DNA of 64,000 nt from VAZQ01 sp045811525 (GTDB taxonomy: Bacteria > Pseudomonadota > Alphaproteobacteria > Rhizobiales > Xanthobacteraceae). Shown here one piece after another: positions 14,404-22,823 of the stretch (the stretch's first letter is position 1; each line of letters opens with the position of its first letter). Location of the stretch: positions 9,370 through 73,369 of the forward strand of contig JBJMTV010000038.1 in the NCBI GenBank assembly GCA_045811525.1. Direction: 5' to 3'. Below the pieces are notes generated by a model. That model saw only the letters and a list, made by a program, of their open reading frames with translations. It was not told where the DNA came from and did no database searches. The position numbers and the translations under genes are program-made.

Positions 14404-16686
14404 TCAATGAACGGCCGTGCCCTGCGCCTCCTTTAAATGTTGCGCGAGCACGGCCCGGAGCTTTGTCGGATCGACGGGTTTGTGCATCAAGGTATAGCCA
14501 TGGCTTTGCGCCTCCCGCAGCGGCTCGGCATTGATGTCGCCGCTCATCAGGAAGGCCGGAACCGGGTTGGCGAGCTCACGACGCAGCCGATTAATTGCGT
14601 CTATACCAGTGGAGCCACCAGCAAGGCGATAATCGGAGATGATGAGGTCGGGCGCACGCTTCAGCGCGGCGAGTTGCGCGAGCACGCTGTCCTCGCTCTC
14701 GCCGGTGACGACGTTGCATCCCCAGGAACGGATCAAGCCGCCCATTCCTTGCAGCACAAGCTGATCGTCATCGATGACGACGATCAAACCCGCGCTCGAG
14801 CGAGCGATGCGCCGCGCAGGCGGAGCTATAGCCGCTGCAGTATCGGCAGCCGCTTCCGCAAGCGGTACTGACACCGTGAAGCATGAACCCTTGCCGACGC
14901 TCGAGCGCACAGTCACGGGATGATCCAGTACGCGGCACAAACGGTCGACGATGGCAAGCCCGAGACCCAGTCCGCCGCGTTGCTCGCTGGAGGTTTTGCC
15001 GAGCCGGTAAAACTCGCTGAAGATGTTCTGGCACTGATCGGGAGGGATGCCGATCCCGGTATCCCAAACTTCGATCCGCAGCCGATCGCCGCGTCTGCGG
15101 CATCCCACCAGGATGCGGCCAGCATGCGTATAGCGCAGCGCGTTGGACACGAGATTGAACAGGATGCGTTCGAGCAGAACGAAGTCGCTCTGCACCCAGA
15201 CGGCGCTCGGGACAACACGCAGTGACAGTCCTCTTTCGCGGGCCGCATCGACGAACGTCGTCGACACACGTTGCAGAACGCGCGCAAAGGGAAATGAGGT
15301 GAGCTCAACCTTGAACACGCCGGCATCCAGCCTGGAGATATCCAGCAGCGCATTGAAAAGCTCGTTCATCGCTGAGAGCGCGGCATCCATATGCGCCACG
15401 ATCTGTTTTCTTTCGTCGGCGCGGGTGCGCTCTTGCAGCTGCGCCACGAATAACCCCAGTGCGTGCAGCGGTTGGCGCAAGTCGTGGCTCGCTGCGGCAA
15501 GAAAGCGTGACTTCGCCTCGTTCGCGAGCTGCAGTTGGTGCGTTCGCTCCTCTACCTTGGCTTCGAGGGTAGCGTAGGAATCCTGTAATCGCCCGGCCAT
15601 CTCATTGAACTGTCGGCCGAGCTCCTCGAGCTCGTCCCCGCTGTGGATGGAGATGCGCTGGTCGAGGTCGCCGCGGCCGATGCGCGCTGCACCCTCGCGC
15701 AGCCTGCGGATCGGCACGACCATCCTGCGCGCCAGGAAGACGGCACCGGCAAAGGCAACCGCAAATCCGAGCAGAAGCAGGACGGCGGAGCGGAGGATAT
15801 CGCCGTAGAGCGGGGCGTAAGCTTCCGCGACGGGCAAGTCGGCGAAGACCAGCCAGCCGAGCGCGGGAACCCGGGCATGCGTGCTGAATACCTTGCGGCC
15901 TTTCAGATCGATAGTCGCTTCGGAGTCTTCGTTCGACTGGGCGGTTGGCGCCGAGCGGGCGGCTTGTACGTGCGCTACAGCCGAAAGATCGGTATTGCGC
16001 AAGACCAGGCTAATGTCGGGATGAGCGATGAGGCGCGCCTGCACATCCACGACGTAAGCTTCGCCGCCTTGTCCGATTTTGATTTGCGATACCACATCCC
16101 AGATGAATTTGAGGTTCACCTGAGCAACGATGACGCCATAGTCCGGCCGTGGACCTGCCAGCGCGATGGTCATGTAGGGTTCGGATTGGCGTACGAAATA
16201 GACCGGGCCGTAGTAGACTTTGTTGGTGAGGGCCTGGACGAAAGCGGGATCGTTCGACAAGTCGGCAAGACTGCCGATCACGTCCATGGCCTCGCGTGAG
16301 GTCCGATACCGCTCTTTGCCGGCGCCATCGAGCTGAACGATTTCGGTCACGGCCGGTACTTGGCGTAGCAGCCGGGCCGCGTCGAAACGCCAGTCATCCT
16401 CAGTCTTGGCCTGAAGCGGCAGCTGGATGGCCCAGCTCATCTGGCCTTCAATCTCCTTGACGAACTGCCCGATCTTCTCGGCCGCGAATGTCGCCTGCTG
16501 GCTTTGCAAGCGCACCAGCAGCGTTCGCAACTGATCGTAGGAGAGCCAGATGTCGACAAAACTGTTCGGCACCAGGGAGAGGAAAACGAGTGCGAGGAAG
16601 AATGCCACGTATTTGCGGAACAGCCGCCCGCCGAACAGAGTCGACAAGTCAGGTTTGGTGGCGCCAGTGCTTGCGTCCAAGCTCAT
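14404..16686 (-). CDS. Membrane hybrid histidine kinase (Cache-HAMP-HisKA-HATPase-REC)
   Basis: About 760 residues from ATG 16686. First membrane helix near residues 25-42 (VAFFLALVFLSLVP), a periplasmic Cache-like sensor to about 310, second helix (VLLLLGFAVAFAGAVFLA), HAMP, coiled coil, then HisKA with the phospho-His in ASHDLRQPLHALGLF (about 400), HATPase with GGLGLGLAIVDRL, and a C-terminal receiver with Asp in LIISDYRLAGG (about 682). The HisKA signature is the DLRQPLHAL class common in Bradyrhizobium. It faces an ABC-type binding protein gene and converges with the LuxR regulator, so it probably senses a periplasmic ligand and signals to that regulator. Confidence 0.9.
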   Translation of the reverse strand: MSLDASTGATKPDLSTLFGGRLFRKYVAFFLALVFLSLVPNSFVDIWLSYDQLRTLLVRLQSQQATFAAEKIGQFVKEIEGQMSWAIQLPLQAKTEDDWRFDAARLLRQVPAVTEIVQLDGAGKERYRTSREAMDVIGSLADLSNDPAFVQALTNKVYYGPVYFVRQSEPYMTIALAGPRPDYGVIVAQVNLKFIWDVVSQIKIGQGGEAYVVDVQARLIAHPDISLVLRNTDLSAVAHVQAARSAPTAQSNEDSEATIDLKGRKVFSTHARVPALGWLVFADLPVAEAYAPLYGDILRSAVLLLLGFAVAFAGAVFLARRMVVPIRRLREGAARIGRGDLDQRISIHSGDELEELGRQFNEMAGRLQDSYATLEAKVEERTHQLQLANEAKSRFLAAASHDLRQPLHALGLFVAQLQERTRADERKQIVAHMDAALSAMNELFNALLDISRLDAGVFKVELTSFPFARVLQRVSTTFVDAARERGLSLRVVPSAVWVQSDFVLLERILFNLVSNALRYTHAGRILVGCRRRGDRLRIEVWDTGIGIPPDQCQNIFSEFYRLGKTSSEQRGGLGLGLAIVDRLCRVLDHPVTVRSSVGKGSCFTVSVPLAEAAADTAAAIAPPARRIARSSAGLIVVIDDDQLVLQGMGGLIRSWGCNVVTGESEDSVLAQLAALKRAPDLIISDYRLAGGSTGIDAINRLRRELANPVPAFLMSGDINAEPLREAQSHGYTLMHKPVDPTKLRAVLAQHLKEAQGTAVH

Positions 16687-16991
16687 GTCGGGCCGTTGAG
16701 GTAGGGGCCGTCCGTCGTCGCTGTACGCGCACAAAGCTCGAGGGAGTTAGGCAAGGTAGAAGGCTGCGGGACTCACACTGCTGGGAGGATAGCACAACCC
16801 GCAAGGTGCATCGGCCGTGCGGGTCCTCAGTGTCAGGGTCCTCACTCATTGGCTTGGGTGGCGCATGCTGCAGGGGAAGTTCCAGCCCTGCGGACGCAAT
16901 CTGCCACACCCCGTCGGATCGAATCAGGGGCTAGTATCGTTTTCAACGCGTCTGAAGCGGGGGATGTGCACATTATGAGAGGCCGCATTGC

Positions 16992-17996
16992 ATGAGACGC
17001 CGCATTGCAAGGCGGGCCTTCTTAGGGTCGCTGCTCGGCGCCACGACGCAGCAGTCTACCCACGCGCTGGCGCAACACGCCGGCCGAACCCGCTATGTCG
17101 GGGTTTTGATGGGACTCGCGGAGGATCGGGAGTCGGACCTACGAGTCCGGGCGTTCGAGCAGGGTTTCGAGAAGGAGGGCTGGAAACTCGGTGACGATCT
17201 GCGCTTCCACTACCGTTACGCTGCTGCCTATCCCGAGCGGATGCGGGCCTTTGCGCGCGAGTTGGTGGGACTCCGTCCGGATGTGATAGTCGGCCATAGC
17301 ACGCCGGTCGTTGCCGAGCTGCTTCGAGCCACACGAAAAATTCCGATCGTGTTCGTGGTCGTGGCCGATCCCATCGGCAGTGGCTTTGCAGCAAGCATTC
17401 CACGCCCGGGCGGAAACGCGACCGGATTTACCAGTCTTTCCGTGTCCATCCCGGGAAAGCTGCTCACCATTTTGAAACAGCTGACGCCCAATGTCGCGCG
17501 CGTCGGCCTGATGTTCAATCCTGAAAGCGGAGGGGCATCCTACCCGCTCTATATCAGCCCTTTCGAGGCGGCGGCCGCCTCCTTCGGCCTGGAGGCCGTA
17601 GGCGCGCCGGTGCGTGGACCAGCCGACATCGAAATCCAGATGGCTGGTCTGGCGCGCTTGGGGAATGCCGGTCTTGTGGTCATGCCCGACAATATGCTGA
17701 CGGTGCACAGGGAGGCGATCATCTCGCTCGCCGCGCAACTGCGACTGCCCGCCGTTTATCCTTACCGCTATTTTGCTCAGGCGGGCGGGCTGATGGCGTA
17801 CGGGGTCGATGTGACCGATCTGTTCCATCGCGCGCCCGAATATGTCAGCCGGATTTTGCGCGGCGCCAAGCCGGGGGAGCTTCCGGTACAAGCGCCAACC
17901 AAGTTCGAGCTGGTGATCAATCTCTCCACCGCCAAGGCCCTCGGGCTCGAGGTGCCGAAGGTGCTTCTGGCCGGCGCGGATGAGTTGCTGGGATGA
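16992..17996 (+). CDS. ABC-transporter substrate-binding protein (ABC_sub_bind type), orphan
   Basis: A 334-residue periplasmic binding protein with an N-terminal signal containing a Tat-like RRAFLG motif and cleavage after ALA. The body has the two-lobe pattern of the ABC_sub_bind family (DVIVGHSTPV, IPIVFVVVADPIGSG, GGNATGFTSLS, GLVVMPDNML) and the usual end LSTAKALGLEVP. Permease and ATPase genes are absent. In rhizobia such orphans often sit beside sensor kinases, and here it is divergent from a Cache-domain kinase, so it may deliver a ligand to the sensor. That link is inference. Confidence 0.88.
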   Translation: MRRRIARRAFLGSLLGATTQQSTHALAQHAGRTRYVGVLMGLAEDRESDLRVRAFEQGFEKEGWKLGDDLRFHYRYAAAYPERMRAFARELVGLRPDVIVGHSTPVVAELLRATRKIPIVFVVVADPIGSGFAASIPRPGGNATGFTSLSVSIPGKLLTILKQLTPNVARVGLMFNPESGGASYPLYISPFEAAAASFGLEAVGAPVRGPADIEIQMAGLARLGNAGLVVMPDNMLTVHREAIISLAAQLRLPAVYPYRYFAQAGGLMAYGVDVTDLFHRAPEYVSRILRGAKPGELPVQAPTKFELVINLSTAKALGLEVPKVLLAGADELLG

Positions 17997-18044
17997 GTGT
18001 ACCCGGCCGTCCGGCGGACCGGACCTGACGAAGGTGGTGCGTCT

Positions 18045-18467
18045 TTATCGGTCGTCGCCAGGGCACGCCGAAGGCGTGCTCTCAACCCGCAACAGCGAGG
18101 TCTCGATCAGGACGGCGCGGAACCGCACGGGATCGACTGGCTTGTGCAGCAGATTGTAGCTGCTCTGGCAGTGTTCGCCCGGTGGCGAGGTCGCATCGGC
18201 GGAGATGAGCAGGGCCGGTATCTCGAACGCGCTGCGCAGGCCCGCGATCGCATCAATCCCGGTCTTTCCTTGCGAGAGGCGATAGTCGCAGATGATGAGG
18301 TCGGGCCGCCGTCCGTCGAGCCGTTGGACAGCTGCATCGTAGGATTCCGCAGCGACGACGCGGAAATTCCAGGAGCGTAGCAGCCCCTCGGTCGCGGCGA
18401 GCACCAGCGGATCATCCTCGATCACGACGACGAGCTTGGCGTCGCCGTTGTTCTTGCTCGTCTTCAT
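18045..18467 (-). CDS. Stand-alone receiver (response regulator) protein
   Basis: A 140-residue single receiver domain from ATG 18467: acidic pair in VVIEDDPLV, phospho-acceptor Asp61 (LIICDYRLSQGKTGIDAI) and Lys in LLHKPVDP. No output domain. It resembles the C-terminal receiver of the hybrid kinase at 14404-16686 (shared DYRL..G.TGIDAI..LR and LHKPVDP..FRAVL/LRAVL), so the two probably arose by duplication. It may act as a phosphate sink or shuttle for that kinase. Converges with the substrate-binding protein gene. Confidence 0.88.
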   Translation of the reverse strand: MKTSKNNGDAKLVVVIEDDPLVLAATEGLLRSWNFRVVAAESYDAAVQRLDGRRPDLIICDYRLSQGKTGIDAIAGLRSAFEIPALLISADATSPPGEHCQSSYNLLHKPVDPVRFRAVLIETSLLRVESTPSACPGDDR

Positions 18468-18693
18468 GGCGGCACCTGCCTTCAGTCGACCGAGTATCGG
18501 CGCGCCGCTTCGGCGAAATAAATCGCTCCGAAGTATCAGTGTGCGCGCACGTTGGTCCTGACGGAGCAAGTGCTTTGGTCTCGCGCGTGAGTGCGATGAT
18601 CCCGGTACTTTAAGTCGATTGTCCGGGCCGCGTTTTTAATCACCATCGCGCCCCGTCGCACACCGACGACTTTCATGCAAAGGAGAAATAGCG

Positions 18694-18903
18694 ATGAAGC
18701 ATTCTACGTTGCCGACCATTCGCGCTGGAGACAAAGTTAAGCGCGATGCAGCCACTCGCGATAAAGGCAAGGTTCGGCTCGGTGATTGGGCTCCCGTGTT
18801 CGCGCGGCCGATCCGCGCCGGTGACAAGGTGAATAGCGACGTTGCCACGAAGGACAGTGGCAAGGTTCGCCTCGGCGACTGGGCGCCAGTGTTCCGCCGC
18901 TGA
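18694..18903 (+). CDS. 69-residue protein made of two tandem 31-residue repeats
   Basis: After an eight-residue leader (MKHSTLPT) the protein is two copies of one unit: residues 9-36 and 40-67, each opening IRAGDKV and ending GKVRLGDWAPVF, with 23 of 28 positions identical. Thirteen of the 23 identical residues use different synonymous codons, so the protein sequence, not just the DNA, is being kept. AAGGAG lies at the right distance from the ATG, and a strong hairpin terminator follows, so it is its own transcript. No signal peptide, Cys or membrane segment. I do not recognise the family; a peptide precursor with repeated cores or a small binding module are both possible. Confidence 0.75.
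   Translation: MKHSTLPTIRAGDKVKRDAATRDKGKVRLGDWAPVFARPIRAGDKVNSDVATKDSGKVRLGDWAPVFRR
18718..18894 (+). repeat. Two diverged 84-bp coding repeats, period 93 bp
   Basis: Unit 1 is 18718-18801 and unit 2 is 18811-18894. The units differ at many third codon positions but at only five residues. Confidence 0.85.
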
Positions 18904-18916
18904 GCCTTGCGCGCGA

Positions 18917-18965
18917 GGTCGGCCCGGGCAGCGTGCGCGCTGCGGGCCGACCACTCGGGATTTTT
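18917..18965 (+). terminator. Terminator of the repeat-protein gene
   Basis: GGTCGGCCCG (18917-18926) pairs with CGGGCCGACC (18943-18952), with a second stem (CAGCG/CGCTG) inside; five Ts follow at 18961-18965. It starts 14 bases after the stop codon. Confidence 0.7.
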
Positions 18966-18991
18966 AGGCACTGCCTTGCAGGAGTTTGTGC

Positions 18992-19769
18992 ATGATTATT
19001 GGGCAGGCAGAAGAGAGGGCGCTGGTTGAATTCTTTCAGCTCGTCCCGAACGGCGTTCCGCCGCGACGCGCCGACAAGTCTGTCGGCGGTGTCATTCCGG
19101 CGCGCGCTTTGCGCTACTGCGAAGCCATCACCAGCGCCTCCGCGTTTGGTTGGTACGTGTTCCTACCGATCCCGTTCAAAGTTGTATGGGACGGCCACGA
19201 TATGCTGTGGACGCATGAGGCAACTGACGAATGGCTGCCGCTCACCCCGAATGCCGTGCAGTATCCGGGGTTCAGCGAGCGTTTCGATGCCGCCGCGCCT
19301 GCCGATATACGCGGGTTTGCACCGACCTTTCTGGCGCCCTCGATTCAGCCCGGCGGTTTGCAGATCTGGACAGGTTGCGTGGCCAAGACGGCGCGCGGGA
19401 TGGAGCTTGCTCGTGCGCGGAGTAGCCAACCTGCCGCAAAGTCTCGGCTACCATATGATGGAAGGCATCATCGAGACGGATAACTGGTTCGGTCCTTTGT
19501 TCAACAACGTGCGCATCATCAAAACGGATGTGCCCATTTCATTCCGAAGCGACATTCCGTTTCTGCAGGTTCAGCCGGTTCGCAAGGACATCTATGCCGA
19601 CAAGCTGCTGCAGAGCTTTGCTGTCAAAGAGCTGCACGAGCTTTCCGAGGAGAACTGGCAAGCCTTCCAGCGCACCGTGGTCACGCCCAACCAATCTGCG
19701 GAACGCAAGCGCGGGCAATATGCGGTTTCGGTACGAAAACAGGCAGCACATGCCGCGCGCGGCCGCTAA
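18992..19769 (+). pseudogene. DUF6065-like gene broken by a one-base frameshift
   Basis: The ATG at 18992 (GGAG 8 bases upstream) opens a frame whose N-terminal part (YCEAITSASAFGWYVFLPI, VVWDGHDMLW, LQIWTGCVAKTA) continues naturally in another frame: GWSLLVRGVANLPQSLGY, EGIIETDNWFGPLFNN, PFLQVQPVRKDIY. Removing one base in the GCGCGCGGGA run at 19391-19400 joins them into about 258 residues reading KTAPGWSLLVRG. The family matches DUF6065-like proteins of unknown function as I recall them. Either a real inactivating mutation or a sequencing error in a GC run. A second protein of similar plan is encoded at 24572-25291. Confidence 0.7.
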
Positions 19770-19900
19770 GCTCCCCGCTTATACAGGCGCACTGCATTCC
19801 GTGGCATACCGCCGGACTATCCCAGCCAGGACTTTGGTATGAGCCTGCAGGACCTTGGTAGGATATCTGCCGCGCTCAGTGTTCGCGTATTCAGGTAGGG

Positions 19901-20227
19901 ATGACTCGACGCAAGCGCGCCCCACAGCAGGATCTAACCAAACTGCTCGAGAGCGTGGTCGCAAATTGCCGCAATCCTGCTCGGCTCCTCGAGTTGTATT
20001 ATTATAGTTTAGAGCCCGAGCTCGCCGAGGTGATGCGCCAGTTCATGGCCCTCACGCCGCAGGTGCGCGCAACCTTGCATGGGTTCCTGGGATTGGCCGA
20101 GCAGGACCCGCACTCGGTCAGTCTCCGGGTCAATGAGGCCGGGGAGATTGTTCTATCCGGGTCGGCGATAGCGGAGCTGGCACGCACCTTGGCCGCGCAA
20201 CGCGGGTCGTCGGCCGCCCTCCATTAA
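19901..20227 (+). CDS. Hypothetical protein
   Basis: A 108-residue soluble protein with a helical N-terminal half (DLTKLLESVVANCRNPARLL, LYYYSLEPELAEVMRQFMAL) and a C-terminal ending in SGSAIAELARTLAAQRGS. No catalytic motif or signal. The composition is protein-like, and the coding frame is the only convincing one in the gap before mutL, with which it converges. Unrecognised family. Confidence 0.6.
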   Translation: MTRRKRAPQQDLTKLLESVVANCRNPARLLELYYYSLEPELAEVMRQFMALTPQVRATLHGFLGLAEQDPHSVSLRVNEAGEIVLSGSAIAELARTLAAQRGSSAALH

Positions 20228-20237
20228 AACGTCACAG

Positions 20238-20267
20238 GGCGCAAACGTCAGATACTGACGCAGCGCC
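20238..20267. terminator. Hairpin between convergent genes
   Basis: GGCGC and GCGCC enclose a perfect inner stem CGTCAG/CTGACG with a 3-base loop. It lies between the 19901-20227 gene and the end of mutL. No T-run follows on either strand, so intrinsic termination is only possible. Confidence 0.35.
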
Positions 20268-20318
20268 AACGGCACCGCGCCTGGATGTCCTAGCGCGTCC
20301 GCACCCGCCAGCCTTCGC

Positions 20319-22172
20319 TCAGCGCCGGCCGAACAGGCGCTCTATGTCGGCGAGCTTGAGTTCGACGTAGGTCGGCCGGCCATGATTGCATTGACCGGAA
20401 TTCGGGGTGACCTCCATCTCGCGCAAGAGCGCGTTCATTTCTTCTGGCTTCAGCCGGCGGCCCGCCCGCACAGAGCCATGGCACGCCATGGTGGCGGCAA
20501 CATGCATGACACGCCGTTCGAGCGGCAGCGTCTCGTCCCATTCAGCCATGTGCTCGGCGAGAGTGCGCACGAGCCCCGCGCCATCGATCTCGCCCAGGAG
20601 CGCCGGTGTCTCGCGCACTGCCACGGCGCCTGGCCCGAAAGGCTCGATCACGAGGCCGTAGCGTGCCAGCTCCTCGGCGCGCCGGGTGAGCCGCTCCACG
20701 CTGGGCTCATCGAGCTCGACGATTTCCGGAATGAGCAGAATTTGCCGCGCCACCCCCGCGTTCGCCAGACCAGACTTCAGCCGCTCGTAGACAATGCGCT
20801 CGTGCGCGGCATGTTGATCCACGATGATCAACCCATCGCGCGTTTGCGCCACGATATAGGCACCATGCACCTGCGCGCGTGCAGCGCCGAGCGGGCGCTC
20901 CACGAGCTCGGCCGCCGGTTCGGCCATGGTATGTCCCGCGTCGGCAGCTGGGGCACCCACGTCGAAAGCGTGCTGGCCCGGCTCGGCGAAACCGCCGCGG
21001 CCGAAAGCGTTGCTGAATTGCGATTGCCTGAGCGAGGCGGACGTGCCGGCCCATTCCGACGCGCCGCCTGTCCAGCCGTTCCAGGAGCCGCGGCCCGTCT
21101 CACCCGCAGCCCGAAATGCGGCGAAGGTCGCACTACCGCCGGTCGAGGCAGCGCGCTGCCCGCTACGCAAGAGTGCGTCCTGCAGGGCGCGCAAGACGAG
21201 GCTGCGGACCAGGCCAGGGTCACGGAAGCGCACTTCGGCCTTGGCGGGGTGCACATTGACGTCGACCTCGCGTGGATCAACGCTGATGAACAGCGTCACA
21301 AGGGGATGACGATCTCGCGGCAAGTAGTCGGAGTAGGCGGCGCGCACCACGCCCATCAGCAGCTTGTCGCGCACTGGACGACCATTGACGAAAAGATATT
21401 GCCCAAGCGAATTGGCTCGGCTGAGCGTCGGAAGGGCAGCGAAGCCTTCGACCAACAATTGTCCACGGCTGTCGCGATCTTGCGCCTCCGCATGCACCTG
21501 GATTGCGTTGCTCCGGAAATCCGCACCAAGGACGTCGGCCAGTCGCATGAGCTGCCCTGTCATGCCCGGCAACGCCGCCGGCCACCGTAACGGCGCGCGT
21601 TCTTCTCCTGCCAAGGAGAACGCAACGTCCGGCCGGCTCATTGCCAGCCGCCGCAGCATGTCGCGAATGGCTTCGCCTTCGCTCCGATCGGACTTCAAGA
21701 ATTTGAGTCGGGCCGGTGTGGCGTAGAACAAGTCGCGCACCTCGACGCGCGTGCCGCCGCTGACGGCGGCTGGTTTCACAGAACCTTTCGCGCCGCCATC
21801 AACGGTGATCGTCCAGCCGTTCGGCTCGGTCGGCCCGCGCGTCGAAATGGTGAGGCGCGCCACGGCGCCTATTGAGGGCAACGCCTCGCCGCGAAAGCCG
21901 AGCGTCCGAATCGCATCGAGGTTGTCATCGGGCAGCTTGGAGGTGGCGTGGCGCTCGACCGCGAGCGTGAGGTCGTCGCGGCTCATGCCGCCACCATCAT
22001 CGCTGACGCCGATGAGCCGCCGCCCGCCCCCTTCGGTCAAGACGTCGATCTGGCGGGCACCCGCATCGAGCGCGTTCTCGACCAGCTCCTTGATCACGCT
22101 GGCGGGTCGTTCCACCACCTCGCCCGCAGCAATACGGTTTACAATGCCTGCGGACAGCTGACGGACCGGCAT
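20319..22172 (-). CDS. mutL: DNA mismatch repair protein MutL
   Basis: A 617-residue protein from ATG 22172 (MPVRQLSAGIVNRIAAGEV, the canonical start; an upstream TTG/ATG extension is rejected). N-terminal GHKL ATPase with ELVENALDAGA, DDGGGM, TLGFRGEALPSIGAV and GTRVEVRDLFYATPAR. The C-terminal domain has the endonuclease motif DQHAAHERIVYE, plus ACHGSVRAGRRL and CNHGRPT, so this MutL should nick DNA itself, as expected where MutH is absent. It couples MutS mismatch recognition to strand removal. Divergent from the zur-like gene with 77 bases between. Confidence 0.95.
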   Translation of the reverse strand: MPVRQLSAGIVNRIAAGEVVERPASVIKELVENALDAGARQIDVLTEGGGRRLIGVSDDGGGMSRDDLTLAVERHATSKLPDDNLDAIRTLGFRGEALPSIGAVARLTISTRGPTEPNGWTITVDGGAKGSVKPAAVSGGTRVEVRDLFYATPARLKFLKSDRSEGEAIRDMLRRLAMSRPDVAFSLAGEERAPLRWPAALPGMTGQLMRLADVLGADFRSNAIQVHAEAQDRDSRGQLLVEGFAALPTLSRANSLGQYLFVNGRPVRDKLLMGVVRAAYSDYLPRDRHPLVTLFISVDPREVDVNVHPAKAEVRFRDPGLVRSLVLRALQDALLRSGQRAASTGGSATFAAFRAAGETGRGSWNGWTGGASEWAGTSASLRQSQFSNAFGRGGFAEPGQHAFDVGAPAADAGHTMAEPAAELVERPLGAARAQVHGAYIVAQTRDGLIIVDQHAAHERIVYERLKSGLANAGVARQILLIPEIVELDEPSVERLTRRAEELARYGLVIEPFGPGAVAVRETPALLGEIDGAGLVRTLAEHMAEWDETLPLERRVMHVAATMACHGSVRAGRRLKPEEMNALLREMEVTPNSGQCNHGRPTYVELKLADIERLFGRR

Positions 22173-22249
22173 CCGACGTGCCTCGTTCGAATCGGGTGGC
22201 TCGGGCGCAGAACTGTAGCTGTGATTGATGCTGCACGGTAAGGTAGCGT

Positions 22250-22768
22250 ATGGCTCGCACAAAAATGAGCGCTGGGCGCGGCACGCCTGGCCAAAACGTG
22301 TTCCCGGCCCCTGACCACGATCACGACCGCTGCTCCAGCGATGCCATGGCTGTGGCAGAGGCGGTCTGCGACAAACGTGGACAACGGCTGACCCCGATCC
22401 GACGCAAGGTGCTGGCCGCTCTGCTCGGCAGCCACAAGCCGCTCGGCGCTTACGAGATCATCGAGCGGCTCGGGCCGGGGCAGACGCGTCTGGCCCCGAT
22501 CACCGCCTATCGCGCTCTCGAGTTCCTGCGTGACAATGGTCTCGTGCATAGGATCGAGAGCCGCAATGCCTTCATCGCCTGTGTGCACAATCACGGGCTG
22601 AGCGAGCTTGTTGTGTTCCTGCTGTGCGAGCAATGCGGTGCGGTCGGTGAAGCCTCCTCTGCGGAAGTGGCGTCCACATTGAGCGCAGCAGCGCGTGCCG
22701 CGGGGTTCACCCCGCGCTCGCCGCTGATCGAGATCTCCGGCCTCTGCACGCACTGCCGCAGCGCCTAA
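22250..22768 (+). CDS. zur: Fur-family regulator, Zur-like
   Basis: A 172-residue Fur-superfamily regulator: winged HTH around residues 45-110 (LTPIRRKVLAALLGSHKPLGAYEII, TAYRALEFLRDNGLVHRIES), then the dimer domain with metal ligands in FIACVHNH, CEQCG and CTHC. The two C-x2-C pairs, short length and N-terminal HDHDRC point to zinc sensing (Zur) rather than iron. No znuABC operon lies next to it. The gene symbol rests on motif similarity. Confidence 0.8.
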   Translation: MARTKMSAGRGTPGQNVFPAPDHDHDRCSSDAMAVAEAVCDKRGQRLTPIRRKVLAALLGSHKPLGAYEIIERLGPGQTRLAPITAYRALEFLRDNGLVHRIESRNAFIACVHNHGLSELVVFLLCEQCGAVGEASSAEVASTLSAAARAAGFTPRSPLIEISGLCTHCRSA

Positions 22769-22823
22769 GCGGAACGCCGCGAGTGATCCGCCGTGGCCAG
22801 GGCAGGCGCGCCTGCATTCCCGC

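Noticed and set aside
20382..21590. 402-codon forward frame inside mutL
   Set aside because: Antisense of conserved MutL domains; no ribosome site or family motif.
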